Shown: positions 10,743 to 20,499 of the stretch, in pieces
Layout: each line of letters begins with the position of its first letter
How positions within the stretch are numbered: the stretch's first letter is position 1
Origin: Cryoendolithus antarcticus
Taxonomy: Eukaryota; Ascomycota; Dothideomycetes; Cladosporiales; Cladosporiaceae
NCBI GenBank assembly: GCA_002077065.1
Contig: NAJO01000027.1
Coordinates: forward strand, 310,001 to 374,000
Direction of reading: 5' to 3'
Length of the DNA: 64,000 nt
Translations under genes and position numbers: made by a program
The notes under the pieces: generated by a model
Database searches by the model: none
What the model was told of the DNA's origin: nothing
Seen by the model: the letters and a program-made list of their open reading frames with translations, nothing else

Positions 10743-11074
10743 CAATCTACGTCCGCGAGGAAGACGCACTCCGAAGAAGCTGCCATCGCCTTGTCGATGA
10801 CTTGATGGCGAATTGCCCACGAGTGAGGTTGCTAGAGTTCCTTCGATTAAGACGTGACATAGACAAAGTATCAAGATGGGAAGAGCAGAAGAGAGCACCT
10901 GAGACGCGCCACGCGAAAGTGACGCGTAGGCTTGGCGCTGTCTCGAGCGAGTGTCGATAGGCCCCTCGGGCCCTCGGGCTCTTGTGGTCAACAGATCCTC
11001 GCCTCAGCAAAAGACCTCAGCACACATCGTGACTATTTCCTCTCATAGAACTAGAAACCTGACGATAGTCGTGC
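10743..11074. other. Intergenic, nothing recognised
   Basis: 332 nt between two plus-strand genes. It holds the reductase 3' flank and the promoter of the EXPERA gene. I see no further structure. Confidence 0.35.
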
Positions 11075-11737
11075 ATGATGTCGATCCTCTCACGGAAGCG
11101 CGACTTGTTGTACCTCGCTTTCTTCATCATCCACATCCCCGTTCTGTTCTGTGAGACATCTGCTTCTCGAGCAGATGAACAACATCACTAACGACTGTTC
11201 CATAGGCGTCGACCTCGCTTCGCTCTACCCTGAATCGATCAAGCCAGCCTTTCTGGTCAAGCTACACGAGTACCAGGTCACGACCTATGCTGATAGATTC
11301 TTCACCGAGCCACCCGCGTGGTTTGGGGTGTACATATGGATGGAAGCTCTCTACCACGTACCGCTTTCGTTCTGGGCCATTGGAGCACTGTTGAGAAGTG
11401 CGTCAGGCAATCACCCGAGTCTTACGAAGGGGACGCTGACAATCTCTGTAGATGATCCCAAAGTCCCACTTCATCTCCTGGTCTACGCTGTTCAAACTGT
11501 CATCACCACGACTACGTGTATTGCCGACTTCTTGAGCTGGAGTGACTACGAAAACCAGCAGAAATTAGAGCTTATGAAGCTCTACGTCCCGTACTTGGCG
11601 TTATGTGAGTGTGCTCTGGCATTATCTCCCGCCACGTCACTGATCGAACTGCAGCTGTGTTCATGGGAGTGGACATGTTTGGCCGACTTAGTCAGAGCAT
11701 CGACAGACGACGACTTGATCCCAGCAAGACGCAATGA
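11075..11737 (+). CDS. EXPERA-domain membrane protein (TMEM97/sigma-2 receptor-like)
   Basis: Four exons, 11075-11150, 11206-11397, 11452-11604 and 11655-11737, all in phase, give 167 aa, the typical size for the TMEM97 / EXPERA family. Four hydrophobic helices are visible, starting with YLAFFIIHIPVLF. The conserved polar positions are present: DLASLYPESIKP after TM1, WFGVYIWMEALYHVP in TM2, and a charged tail GRLSQSIDRRR. The family also contains emopamil-binding sterol isomerases and TM6SF proteins and works in ER sterol or lipid handling. The exact role here is not deducible. The start could be either of two adjacent ATGs (11075 or 11078). Intron 2 is 54 nt with no stop, so its retention would keep the frame. 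Confidence 0.8.
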
Positions 11738-11827
11738 GATGATATCTTGTAACTGCCTTGACACATGCTGCTATATGACGTTGTCGACTTTTCTCGCTTG
11801 AAAACCCCAGGCAACTATTCTTCGCAC

Positions 11828-12430
11828 TCACACCGAGATAGGCTGCGGTCCTCCAGGCTGAGCCTTATACGAGATCCTTCCTGCAGGCAGGAAGAACAGT
11901 GCGATGAGCGCACCTCCACGCACCTCCGGATAGTGATGCGTCCCAGCGCCTGGAAACGTCCACCCTGTACCCTGCCATCCGCTCATGCCCATGATCTGTG
12001 CACTTTCATCGAGAGGTATCACACAGTTGATCTCGCCATAAGGATGCAGATGGTACTGCCCTCGGTAGGTCTCGTCATTCTCACTGCTCATATACACCGT
12101 GGTGATGCTGAAGAAGCGGTTCTCCGGCGATGGTGGGCTGACTCTAGTGCGGCGATACCTTGGACCATCAAGCTCGTCTGTAGTCACCCAACCTTCGTTA
12201 CTGGTAACACCTCTACGGATCAAGGCTGCCATATCATCGAAGATCGGCGTCCCGGCGCCATACTCCTCGTTCAATCGCTTCTCGAGATCTTTGCCTGGAG
12301 TCCTGCTCAGAATGTCAGGGGAGTCCCAGCACGGGGAAATCATGACTTACAGATCTTCTACTTCTGCGAAGAAGTCGCGCGCTCTGCTGAGCAGCTTTTG
12401 CAGGTTTGGATGCATGTTTTCATCCGCCAT
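11828..12430 (-). CDS. 4-hydroxylaminobenzoate lyase-like (PnbB/DUF4863)
   Basis: Two exons, 12351-12430 and 11828-12302, split by a 48-nt intron (GTAAGT ... CTGAGCAG), 184 aa. The C-terminal two thirds match the PnbB/DUF4863 family, a cupin-like fold: YHLHPYGEINCVIPLD, then GWTFPGAGTHHYPEVRGG, then LFFLPAGRI. The His and Glu residues in these motifs are candidate metal ligands. Bacterial PnbB converts 4-hydroxylaminobenzoate to protocatechuate in nitroaromatic breakdown; the fungal substrate is unknown. I chose the ATG at 12430. The frame continues upstream to 12538 without an ATG, so another 5' exon is possible. It is divergent from an MDR oxidoreductase that starts 480 bp away. Confidence 0.78.
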
Positions 12431-12910
12431 ATTGAAGAGCTTGCTGATCTCGTGTGGAATAATTTCGTCCAATAGCCGCGAGTCCGAATCTGACTGTAAG
12501 GTGAGGGGCCTGGTTGCAGCTCTGTGTTGCCACGGCACTTCCTTGTCAACGACTTCGGACGGCGTGTAGAATTTATATCACCTCGAAACTTTACTTGACC
12601 CCGCTCGAACACGCAGATGATTCGGTTTGGTCGTACTGCTTGATATACTTGAGATGTTAGCTGCGGGTGAGGTTGTGATGTGCTGATGTGGTGCACTAAC
12701 CGAAAAGACTATCGCAGTCGAGCACCGGCTCAGCGTTCGGGAGGAATTGGGTTTCACGAGCGATCAAACTATGCTGATATGTACTACTTTGTTACGGAAA
12801 TATAAAGTACATCAGGTTACGGATTGAGAGCGACGCTTTTCACGAGATACTCCAGTTCTCCCCTCCCGGACGTCTTTTGCATCCGATCAATACCGAAAGC
12901 AGCCATCACA
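12431..12910. promoter_or_regulatory. Divergent promoter of PnbB-like and MDR oxidoreductase genes
   Basis: 480 bp separate the two start codons. A TATA-like TATAAAG lies at 12801-12807, about 100 nt upstream of the plus-strand ATG at 12911. No second TATA box is evident for the minus strand. The shared region suggests, but does not show, co-regulation. Confidence 0.45.
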
Positions 12911-13999
12911 ATGCTCGAAGCTCATGTCGATGCAAGTACTGCTGTCACCGTCGTCGAAGCCCCGATACCGAAAGCCGTCGAGCCGAACGACATCATTGTC
13001 AAAGCGGTATGCGCATCATGCAACCCAAAGGACTGGAAAATGCCCGCAGGCATACTCAAGACCATCGCAAATTGTCCAAACTCGGGCGATGACCTGGCCG
13101 GCATCGTCCATGAAGTTGGGTCTGCAGTCACTAATTGCAAACCCGGTGATCGAGTCGCCGCCTTGCACCAGCTTGGCGCGCCATTCGGTGCGTACGCAGA
13201 GTATGCGCTGGTGAAAGACTTCTGCTGCTTCAAATTGCCTGATAGCATGGGGTGGGAGGAGGCGGCGACCTTGCCAATGGCGTTCTACATGGCCTGCATC
13301 GCACTGTTTGGCTCGCTGCGATTGCGCGAAGGCCCAGACGAGGGCGTGACTCGACCGTCTCCTCTGCTGGTCTACGGTGCATCGACAGGAGTGGGCAGCA
13401 TGGCAGTCAAGTTGGCTCAGATTGCAAACATTCATCCGGTGATCTGCGTCGCAGGCAGCGGCTGCGAATTCGCCTCACAGCTTATCGACACAAGCAGAGG
13501 TGATGTGATCATCGACTACAGGCAAGGCGACAAAGCAACTGTCGAAGCCATCAAATCGGGCCTTGGTGGGCGTGAGCTTGAATATGCCTTCGATGCTGTG
13601 AGCGAGGAGCACAGCCTGGCGAACGTGGTCAAAGTCCTCGACCCAACGAATGGCAAGCTAGCGCTGACACTGCCCGGCCGCTCGAGCAAGCTGCCTGCAG
13701 AACTGCACATATCGCATGTCATGGCCGGCAGCCTTTGGACCAAGCTATCTGGCATCGACCAAAGCGAAGAACTAGGTAATTTGGGTCTTGAAGCCGGAGG
13801 GCCCAATTTCGCGCGCGCTATGACCGCGAATATCGAGGGTCTGCTGCGTGATGGGAGGCTCAAGCCCCATCCATATGTGGTGTACGAGCGCGGGCTCCGT
13901 GGTCTTGAGGCAGCATTGCGCGACCTTCGCGATGGCAAAGTGAGCGGGTCAAGATGCGTGATCAGAGTAGTAGACACGCCAGGCGCACATGCTTGGTAA
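12911..13999 (+). CDS. MDR-family oxidoreductase (quinone / enoyl reductase-like)
   Basis: Intronless, 362 aa from the ATG at 12911. The frame is open from 12824, but the conserved core starts with MLEAHVDAS. The GroES-like domain has CNPKDWK, GDDLAGIV and KPGDRVAAL. The NADPH-binding motif is LVYGASTGVGSMAVKLAQ, and a C-terminal helix ends VSGSRCVIRV. No structural zinc-binding cysteine cluster is seen, so this is the zinc-less branch that holds fungal trans-enoyl reductases and quinone reductases. It would use NADPH to reduce quinones or activated alkenes. It is divergent from the PnbB-like gene, which may act on the same aromatic substrate class; that link is inference. Confidence 0.87.
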   Translation: MLEAHVDASTAVTVVEAPIPKAVEPNDIIVKAVCASCNPKDWKMPAGILKTIANCPNSGDDLAGIVHEVGSAVTNCKPGDRVAALHQLGAPFGAYAEYALVKDFCCFKLPDSMGWEEAATLPMAFYMACIALFGSLRLREGPDEGVTRPSPLLVYGASTGVGSMAVKLAQIANIHPVICVAGSGCEFASQLIDTSRGDVIIDYRQGDKATVEAIKSGLGGRELEYAFDAVSEEHSLANVVKVLDPTNGKLALTLPGRSSKLPAELHISHVMAGSLWTKLSGIDQSEELGNLGLEAGGPNFARAMTANIEGLLRDGRLKPHPYVVYERGLRGLEAALRDLRDGKVSGSRCVIRVVDTPGAHAW

Positions 14000-14229
14000 A
14001 GGGTTGGTTTTCCAACGATGATGCTGGCGTGATATGCATTGCGCCGAAAAGCAGATTGGCCAACAATTCAAAGTCTCTCATGGCTGGAGGCCGCTGTCCA
14101 TCGCTACATGCAACGAGACCCAGCATCCCCATCAGCGCCAGTCAATCCTCGCTCTGCTCGATAACGCCCATACCTATTTCCCATCAAACCCTATCAGGTC
14201 TTTCACGATACTTCCACAAATCATGAGTA

Positions 14230-15112
14230 CTACCTGAAGCACGACAACAACCCACAACCTGGATCGCGGTCGTCCTCCTCAATCGCGAGCTGGTACTTCT
14301 TGTTGCAGATGCTGGTCCAGAGCACCTCTGTGGCGACCCAGCTATAGCTATCAGCATTCCGGGCGGCCTCTACTCTGTCCAGGCCCTGGCATTTCCAAGA
14401 ACCATAGCCGTAGTCCTTGGTGCCCTGCAGAAGAGGAGGGGCGACCAGCCGCGCCCAGTGGGTATACTCATGCAGCAGAGTACTGCCGAGTGTGTCCATC
14501 TTCCAGGACACCCGATCGTCGAAATTGCCGCATGCCACAGCCGGAACATTGAAGAGCGGAATGGAGCCATAGCCTTTACCGATGCCGCCGTGTGTGAAGG
14601 CACTGTCGCAAAGGATTATGATCGGGTGCTCCAGGTCTGGCTGATCGCGAAGTTGCGCCATGAGATTGTCTTTAGTATTGCAGGTCAATTCGCCGTCATT
14701 GCTCGGGTCTGGGAAATCAGGATGGACAGTAATGTCGCTTAGCCTCACGTTGCCTTGGCTCGGGTCGCCGCCCAAGATGTTGTTGAAGACCGCTATTCGC
14801 TTGTCAGAAAAGGTACTGAGTCTCGCGACAATGTTGCTTACATTTGACGGTAGGATAGTCCCTTGGGTTGAAGTACTTGCTCATGATGGGCTCGACCTGA
14901 TCCCAAGGCTAGTTGACTACGTAGCTCGCAAGCTCCAGGGCATCTGCGAAGCCATCGTTGATTTGCTGGACTTGGCGATCGGTGAACCGTGGCGCTATCT
15001 TCGGCAGACTGCGCTTGTGGATGCCTCGAGTTTCGTCAGTCGAGTTGGACGTTGGAAGCGCCATCGAGGTATAGCAGAGAATTGAAGCCAGCAGGAGTTC
15101 AGAGAGCAACAT
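14230..15112 (-). CDS. Secreted HEYTH metalloprotease (M35-like), interrupted by an in-frame TAG
   Basis: Two exons, 14842-15112 and 14230-14792, with a 49-nt intron (GTAAGC ... GAATAG) and matching phases; 277 codons. It starts with a signal peptide (MLLSELLLASILC...) and a short pro-region with a KRS dibasic site. The second exon has the zincin helix HEYTH at residues 198-202, then GTKDYGYG, and ARNADSYSW near the end. This is the pattern of deuterolysin / lysine-specific metallo-endopeptidases (aspzincins), secreted zinc proteases. Codon 68, at 14909-14911, is TAG. The following codons continue in the same frame straight into the intron donor, and no intron of acceptable length removes it. 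As read, only 67 residues would be made, so it is a recent pseudogene, a recoded gene or a base error. Confidence 0.75.
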
Positions 15113-15969
15113 GATGCGGAATGAATCGTCTTTTGAGTTTGCTTTCGGGTTCGATGGGGCTAAGGGGGTTTGCTTGCAGTTATCGATGTTGCCGGAACGC
15201 TTCTGCGCGCTGCGACGCAATTCTTATAGGCCATGCTGGCTTAATGTCTGCTCGCAGTAGTCATGGTGCGGCACCAACGTGGCATAGAAGTTCTGCACTT
15301 CGCCATCAGGCGCAGTCGTAAGATGCAGTCGGGGGGCATGGTATTGGACTCGAGCGCTGCCTGCGTGCGCTTGACTGCATTTCGAGAGGTCTCCCCGCTA
15401 AATTCTTCCTCGAACTACCCATTCTGGTGGAGGATACATGACCTTGACCTGCTTTCCACACTTGATCATGCTTTGGGGGCCGAGTAATTCAGCCCATAGC
15501 ACTGGGGCTCTCTAGCACTGGTGCGTTGCGCCCACCGCGCCGATTACCAGAGGTATCTCGAGGGAGTCTGTGCCGCGAAGGTGGCCAGCTTGGTGGCCCG
15601 CGGTTTGGTGCGGTCGTTGACGACCACAGAAATTGTGACGCCGCCTTCATGCATCGTGGCAGTGTGAGCATGTTAGACCTTAAGATAGATATGGAGCTTA
15701 CTCATGGTCAATGAGCGGCGCGTAAGTGCATGACTGCTCTTGGCCGTTTAGGCACCTTCACGCAGGCGTGCGGCACAGTCGAGCTGGACCTCAGCAATGC
15801 GTTTTAGAGTTGCGTCATAGTAAGTTGGACCACCTCGGAGAGACGCCCGTTGTACACAGCAATTGCATTTCCATCTCAAACAGTCTGGCGCGATCTTTTC
15901 GATCTCGCCTCTGACATCCGAGGGACTGGAATATGAGCCAGGCGTAACAGTGTGGCTGATTCAGTGCAG
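15113..15969. other. Intergenic, divergent promoter region
   Basis: 857 nt between the divergent protease and orphan genes. Only frames of about 60-75 codons occur, none convincing. Confidence 0.4.
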
Positions 15970-16665
15970 ATGGCTAAAGCTGAGCTCCCACTCGACAATG
16001 CTCCTCGCATCACCGCAGAGCTGTCTGTTGCTCCATCGCTTCTCGACATAAGAACGACAGATCTACCGACAATCACGATCACGTTAATACTCGACTCCGA
16101 CAGACCAATGACATTCTTCACCTGGAATACGTTTCTCGACCCTGACAGCTTGCACTGCTCCGATCACTTTGAGTGTACAGACTTGACGTCGAAAGGTCCA
16201 ATTCGCCTTCAACACGGCAGTATTTACTGTCGCAGAGGAGGCGGCTTCCCAAGCCGTCGGAAAGGCAGTGGTTCAGACGACTTCTTCGTTACTCTGGAAC
16301 CCCGGAAGCCGCTCACTATCGATCGTTCCTTCGTGCTCGGCCGACGAGTTGGAGACGAGAACCTCATTGCAGGTCATCAGTATCGATATGGCGTGCATGA
16401 CGGCCTATCTATCTCGTGTTGGTGGTATGGCAGGAAAGACGACGTCATGGCGCCAGCGGAATCTTTCGTGCATCGGAAGCTTCGAGAACGCCTGTATCCA
16501 CGCAGTCACGGTGGCCTGCCGTTGCTACCAAGCAGCGGAGCGCCCATCGAGATAGATGCTGTGCGGCCTCTTGAGTTTGAAGTCGAGGGGCGCTCTGCTG
16601 AAGAAAGCGTGGTCTCGAAGAACAGCCGGAACAGCTCTGCGGCCTGTGACAATCGCGCGAAGTGA
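15970..16665 (+). CDS. Hypothetical fungal protein
   Basis: Intronless, 231 aa from the ATG at 15970. The frame is open a little further up, but only from a GTG. I do not recognise a named domain. The segments ITAELSVAPSLLDI, TITITLILDSDRPMTFFTW and FFVTLEPRKPLTID alternate in the manner of beta strands. I have the impression of a recurring lineage-restricted fungal family with a WWYGRKDDV-like motif and a basic tail, but cannot name it. There is no signal peptide or membrane segment. It ends 80 nt before the stop of Rrn11 on the opposite strand. Confidence 0.6.
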   Translation: MAKAELPLDNAPRITAELSVAPSLLDIRTTDLPTITITLILDSDRPMTFFTWNTFLDPDSLHCSDHFECTDLTSKGPIRLQHGSIYCRRGGGFPSRRKGSGSDDFFVTLEPRKPLTIDRSFVLGRRVGDENLIAGHQYRYGVHDGLSISCWWYGRKDDVMAPAESFVHRKLRERLYPRSHGGLPLLPSSGAPIEIDAVRPLEFEVEGRSAEESVVSKNSRNSSAACDNRAK

Positions 16666-16744
16666 CGTGGCCGCCTCGAAGACGACGCGTTTGCAGGCCG
16701 AGCAAATGCCGGTTCAAGCGCCGCTAGCTGCAGATATCAAGGCT

Positions 16745-18001
16745 TCAGGTCATGCCCTGAGCCTCACCAAGTCCACTCAAGACCCTTCCCAGCTCCGTCC
16801 CTCCACTTCCCGCATCCCTCACCTTCCTCAGCAGCGCCACGCCTCTCTCCCTTTCCTTCCTCGCAGCGGCAAGGTGCCGATCCGAGTCCAGTCGAGCTTC
16901 GTGCCGTCCATCGAAATCTCCCTCATCACGTTCAGCACTAAGACTTCTCAAGGCTTTCGCTGCGTCGTCATGTAGATCCACTAGCCATAGTCCGATCATA
17001 CCACGCAACTGCAGGAGTGGTATACTGCTGTCGTATGGTGGGCTTGCTAGGACTTCGTCCATGCGATGCGCGATGGCGAGGGCGTCGTTAAGTTCTGTCT
17101 GAGTTGACGTAGCTGTATCGCTACCGACGGAGGTGCCAATCTCGCGCTCAGCATCGACAGAGTCGAGGGATCGTCGCTTGGACGTTTGGACTCGGTTGCG
17201 TCCATGTCGTCCTTGTACTTCGTAGATCCAGACGTTAAATAGAGCCGGATAGAAGACTGTGGCGTTGATCGTACGTTGTGTCCGGGGCGTGTGTGGATAC
17301 TGCAAGATGAGGCGTTCGTAGTATGACCTTGCCAACGCAAAGCCTTCGTCCCTCTCTGGACTAGAAGCAGTGCCTTTGTGGACAGCCCGATCCGCAGCAT
17401 CCTGGTCATCGAGCGTGAGGTCCTCTAGCGACGTGATCTCAAGCTCAGGCGGCGGCTCCTGCGCCTTCGACCGTTGCATTAAGATCTCTGCTCCAATCCC
17501 CCAGCGTCCATGCTGTCGAAGATCAACACCTCGACCATTGATCTCCGTCCTGACCAGTAGTCCCCAGACTCGACTCGCACCTTGCCAGTCACCTCGTAGC
17601 ATGCACTGGTGCAAGATTGCCGTGAGGTTATCGAGATGCCGTTGCTTGAGCGATGCATTGCCATCGTCTTTCCTGGGCGCGACGGAAAGTAATGGAGGAT
17701 TGAGGGCAGCGAGTTCATCCACGAGTGGGATCTTCGGAGCAGACGGGGTTTTGACAGGTGCATGAGGGAAAGGGAACAGCGGAAGGTTATCTTGCCTTGA
17801 AAGTCCAGCGACGAAGTAGGGATCGGTGCTGTTCACTGGGTGAGAAGAGAGGTCTCGAAGCGGACTGGCTGGCTCTGGTGAGTCTGAGGGGTCATGTTGA
17901 GCAGGCGAGTCTCGCTGACCGCGCTTTCGTTTCTTTGCCTCGTGGGCTAGGGATCCTGGAGTGGGACCACGAGGCTTGTAGACAGGTGCGTATACCGCCA
18001 T
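16745..18001 (-). CDS. RRN11: RNA polymerase I core factor subunit Rrn11
   Basis: Intronless, 418 aa from the ATG at 18001. The N-terminal 95 residues are basic and disordered (AKKRKRGQR, probable nuclear signal). The rest is helical, TPR-like. The region HLDNLTAILHQCMLRGDW...RVWGLLVRTEI, followed by YERLILQYPH and VFYPALFNVWIY, matches the Rrn11 family. Rrn11 joins Rrn6 and Rrn7 in the core factor that recruits Pol I to the rDNA promoter in the nucleolus. An acidic insert sits in the middle of the helical part. Length agrees with other filamentous-fungal members. Confidence 0.8.
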   Translation of the reverse strand: MAVYAPVYKPRGPTPGSLAHEAKKRKRGQRDSPAQHDPSDSPEPASPLRDLSSHPVNSTDPYFVAGLSRQDNLPLFPFPHAPVKTPSAPKIPLVDELAALNPPLLSVAPRKDDGNASLKQRHLDNLTAILHQCMLRGDWQGASRVWGLLVRTEINGRGVDLRQHGRWGIGAEILMQRSKAQEPPPELEITSLEDLTLDDQDAADRAVHKGTASSPERDEGFALARSYYERLILQYPHTPRTQRTINATVFYPALFNVWIYEVQGRHGRNRVQTSKRRSLDSVDAEREIGTSVGSDTATSTQTELNDALAIAHRMDEVLASPPYDSSIPLLQLRGMIGLWLVDLHDDAAKALRSLSAERDEGDFDGRHEARLDSDRHLAAARKERERGVALLRKVRDAGSGGTELGRVLSGLGEAQGMT

Positions 18002-18576
18002 ACTGGATTACGGCCGGTGATACTGGAGGCCGCGACAACCAGCCCCCTCATTACTACTCCGATGACGGCACAAAAGGAATGGTCAATATCAAAAGATGAA
18101 GTGAAGATGATAAGGTGCGCGGAGCAAGCGGGCCGTGCCCCGGCCTAGTTCATCAAATAATCAGAGTCGCACTCGACGAGATGACACTATGTCGGACCAC
18201 CCTCTCTTGCTGATGCCCGTTTGATCAGTGGTGTCATTGGTGTTGTGCAAAAAGCTGCGCCGAAGTGGATGCGCCGGCATTTGATTCTGCAACCCAGTCT
18301 AGCGGGTCTTCAAATGCGAGACTCATTGAGAATTATGAGGACTTTATATACATCAGTTAGACACTAACGATGTATGCCTTCTCATGAGATCTACCGCCTT
18401 GCCTGTGCTGTGACCTACCATTGGTAAAAGAGCGGATGATTCGATGTTAATCTCCGGCGGTGTCTGCATTGCGACAAAGGGGCGCACATTGTCTCTCAAG
18501 AAGCTTAGGATCGCTAATGTGTGACGAGTCGTATTTAGTCCCGGTTCCCTGATCCGCAGGACTGTCGTATCGGCAG
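18002..18576. other. Intergenic, divergent promoter region
   Basis: 575 nt between the divergent Rrn11 and F-box genes. I see no gene or repeat. Confidence 0.4.
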
Positions 18577-20499
18577 ATGCTTCCTCACCTTAAGCCTGCT
18601 AGCCACGGCGCACACAAGGCGGAAATGTCGTCGAAAGATCTTCCGGTGGAGATTGTCGAACAGATATGCGACTGCCTCGACCGCAACAGCGTCTTCCAAC
18701 TCGCGCTGGTCTCACGGAACTGTCGCAATGGAGCGGCCTCGCGAATATTCCACACCGTATCTATTCGACTCACATCGCGGGAGACATTCCGCGAGAGTTG
18801 CGAGTACGCAGATAGCGTTCTTGCGTCGCCTGAGAAGTCACGACAGGTCCGCCACCTGCGAGTGTTCGGCTTCATGAAAGGAGATATATCGACTCGGGGC
18901 GACTGGGATACCGGATCGTCCACGCGTAATCGCGGCGTCGAGATACCCGGTGGCGTCTTCACCGATACCGCGAATTGTGAGAGACTCATTCGGATCATGC
19001 TACAGCTTGAGACGTTACGGGACTTCACGTGGGGCATCGTGGAGCAGATCCCCTCCAGAGTACTCCGTCTGTTGCACGAGTCTTCCCCTCTGACCCGATT
19101 GCACATGCCGCTTTTCTGCCTGAAAAACCTGATAGTCTCTCCAAAGGAACCCATCCGTATCGATCCACATGAACTGGAGCTAGCTACTTCGCCTTGCCTA
19201 CACAGTCTCGGACAGATACACATGCATAGCACTGAACGCCAAGGTTTGGTGGACTACAACGCCAGTGCCGTCTTCGAGATTGTCGCAGGTGCCGCACCTA
19301 ATCTGCGCAAGGTCGATATATGTATCAATCCGGTCGGGCCTCTTTCAGGGCGTGAGTGGCTGCCAGGGACAATATTGAAAGATCATCTGGTATCAGGCTC
19401 GCATCTGGAACACCTGTCGATCTCGACCTTGCACCATCTTACAGGGCCGACGGATCGGTCAGACGCGGAAAGAATGGGTAGTCTAGTGAAGCTGAGAGGT
19501 ATGATGGACATTTCTGCGCTACGGACCCTCAGGATTGATGATTCGCTTTCCGCATCAAATGTGCAGTGGCTGACAGAAGAGTGCCATTTTCCGGTCCTCG
19601 AATCACTCGATCTAGATCTATGGGACGTCTACAATGCAGAGGAGATGGAGAATAGGCTCAACAGCTTTCTACTTTCTCTCCCACCTCTGCGAAGTCTGAA
19701 ATTATGCGGACGTTACTTCCCTAGCACTGTACCTCTTGTACTCGGCCACTCCGGACGCACACTACGGCGCCTCAACCTGCCCATGCCAGATCAATATGAG
19801 GTCGCGGGAACCAATTCCGATCCTGACTTGTGGGCGTTTGCGGATGTGAATCTCATCCGGATGATTCATCAACGAGCGCCTTCAGTCGAGTACCTCGCTC
19901 TGTGTATTCAACGCTCGGCAGGAGACGCGAAAGAAGTTGCCGTCTACCGCGAACTCGGTAAGCTCAGGTCGCTGCGACACCTGTACCTCAGTGTCTTCCA
20001 TTCGGCGGACTACCTCTGGCATGGACTTTACACGCAGCAATACCATCTAGCTTCAGAAGACTACATGGCCGAGAGCGTCGACCTCGTCGTTTCCCTAGCG
20101 GTCGACGAAGCGCTTGTGGGATCGATATTTCACACAATTGCCTCCGCCAAAACTCCTCATGCCGCACCGTTGGAAACTCTGCAATACCGAGTCGATGCCC
20201 TTGAACAGCAATGCGGCTTCACTTCCAACTACGATTGGATCAAGCTCCTCGCATATTTTGCGCGCTCATTGGAATGCTCGCGCAATCTGCGTGATGACAG
20301 TCCCCAACAATGCTTCGTTGAGGAATACCAACGGCATTGGTACCAGTCACCGTACGACGAGAGATCACGTCTTGAAAAAGACGATGCTTTTCACAAATGG
20401 GTAGACGAGTATTACATGCCGATATTGCAGAAGGTCTGGCCCGGCGTTGAGGGCAGAGATTGGATGAAGAAATGGCACAGTTTTCCGTTGTCGACATGA
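18577..20499 (+). CDS. F-box / leucine-rich-repeat protein
   Basis: Intronless, 640 aa. An F-box occupies residues about 20-62: DLPVEIVEQICDCLDRNSVF, then LALVSRNCRNGAASRIF. Irregular LRR-like strands follow, such as LRTLRIDDSL, LESLDLDLW, LRSLKLCGRYF and LRHLYLSVFH. Such proteins are substrate receptors of SCF (Skp1-Cullin-F-box) ubiquitin ligases; the target is unknown. The ATG at 18577 gives 16 extra residues before a second ATG at 18625 that sits closer to the F-box. The 80 C-terminal residues are acidic and Trp-rich. Unlike the short F-box-like genes at 54-61 kb, this one is full length. Confidence 0.85.
   Translation: MLPHLKPASHGAHKAEMSSKDLPVEIVEQICDCLDRNSVFQLALVSRNCRNGAASRIFHTVSIRLTSRETFRESCEYADSVLASPEKSRQVRHLRVFGFMKGDISTRGDWDTGSSTRNRGVEIPGGVFTDTANCERLIRIMLQLETLRDFTWGIVEQIPSRVLRLLHESSPLTRLHMPLFCLKNLIVSPKEPIRIDPHELELATSPCLHSLGQIHMHSTERQGLVDYNASAVFEIVAGAAPNLRKVDICINPVGPLSGREWLPGTILKDHLVSGSHLEHLSISTLHHLTGPTDRSDAERMGSLVKLRGMMDISALRTLRIDDSLSASNVQWLTEECHFPVLESLDLDLWDVYNAEEMENRLNSFLLSLPPLRSLKLCGRYFPSTVPLVLGHSGRTLRRLNLPMPDQYEVAGTNSDPDLWAFADVNLIRMIHQRAPSVEYLALCIQRSAGDAKEVAVYRELGKLRSLRHLYLSVFHSADYLWHGLYTQQYHLASEDYMAESVDLVVSLAVDEALVGSIFHTIASAKTPHAAPLETLQYRVDALEQQCGFTSNYDWIKLLAYFARSLECSRNLRDDSPQQCFVEEYQRHWYQSPYDERSRLEKDDAFHKWVDEYYMPILQKVWPGVEGRDWMKKWHSFPLST

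Noticed and set aside
14896..14920. A 24-nt intron that would remove the protease TAG
   Set aside because: Far shorter than any spliceable fungal intron in the window, which start at about 48 nt.
4781..15112. Calling the accessory block a secondary metabolite cluster
   Set aside because: No backbone enzyme, no pathway regulator and no P450 in the region.
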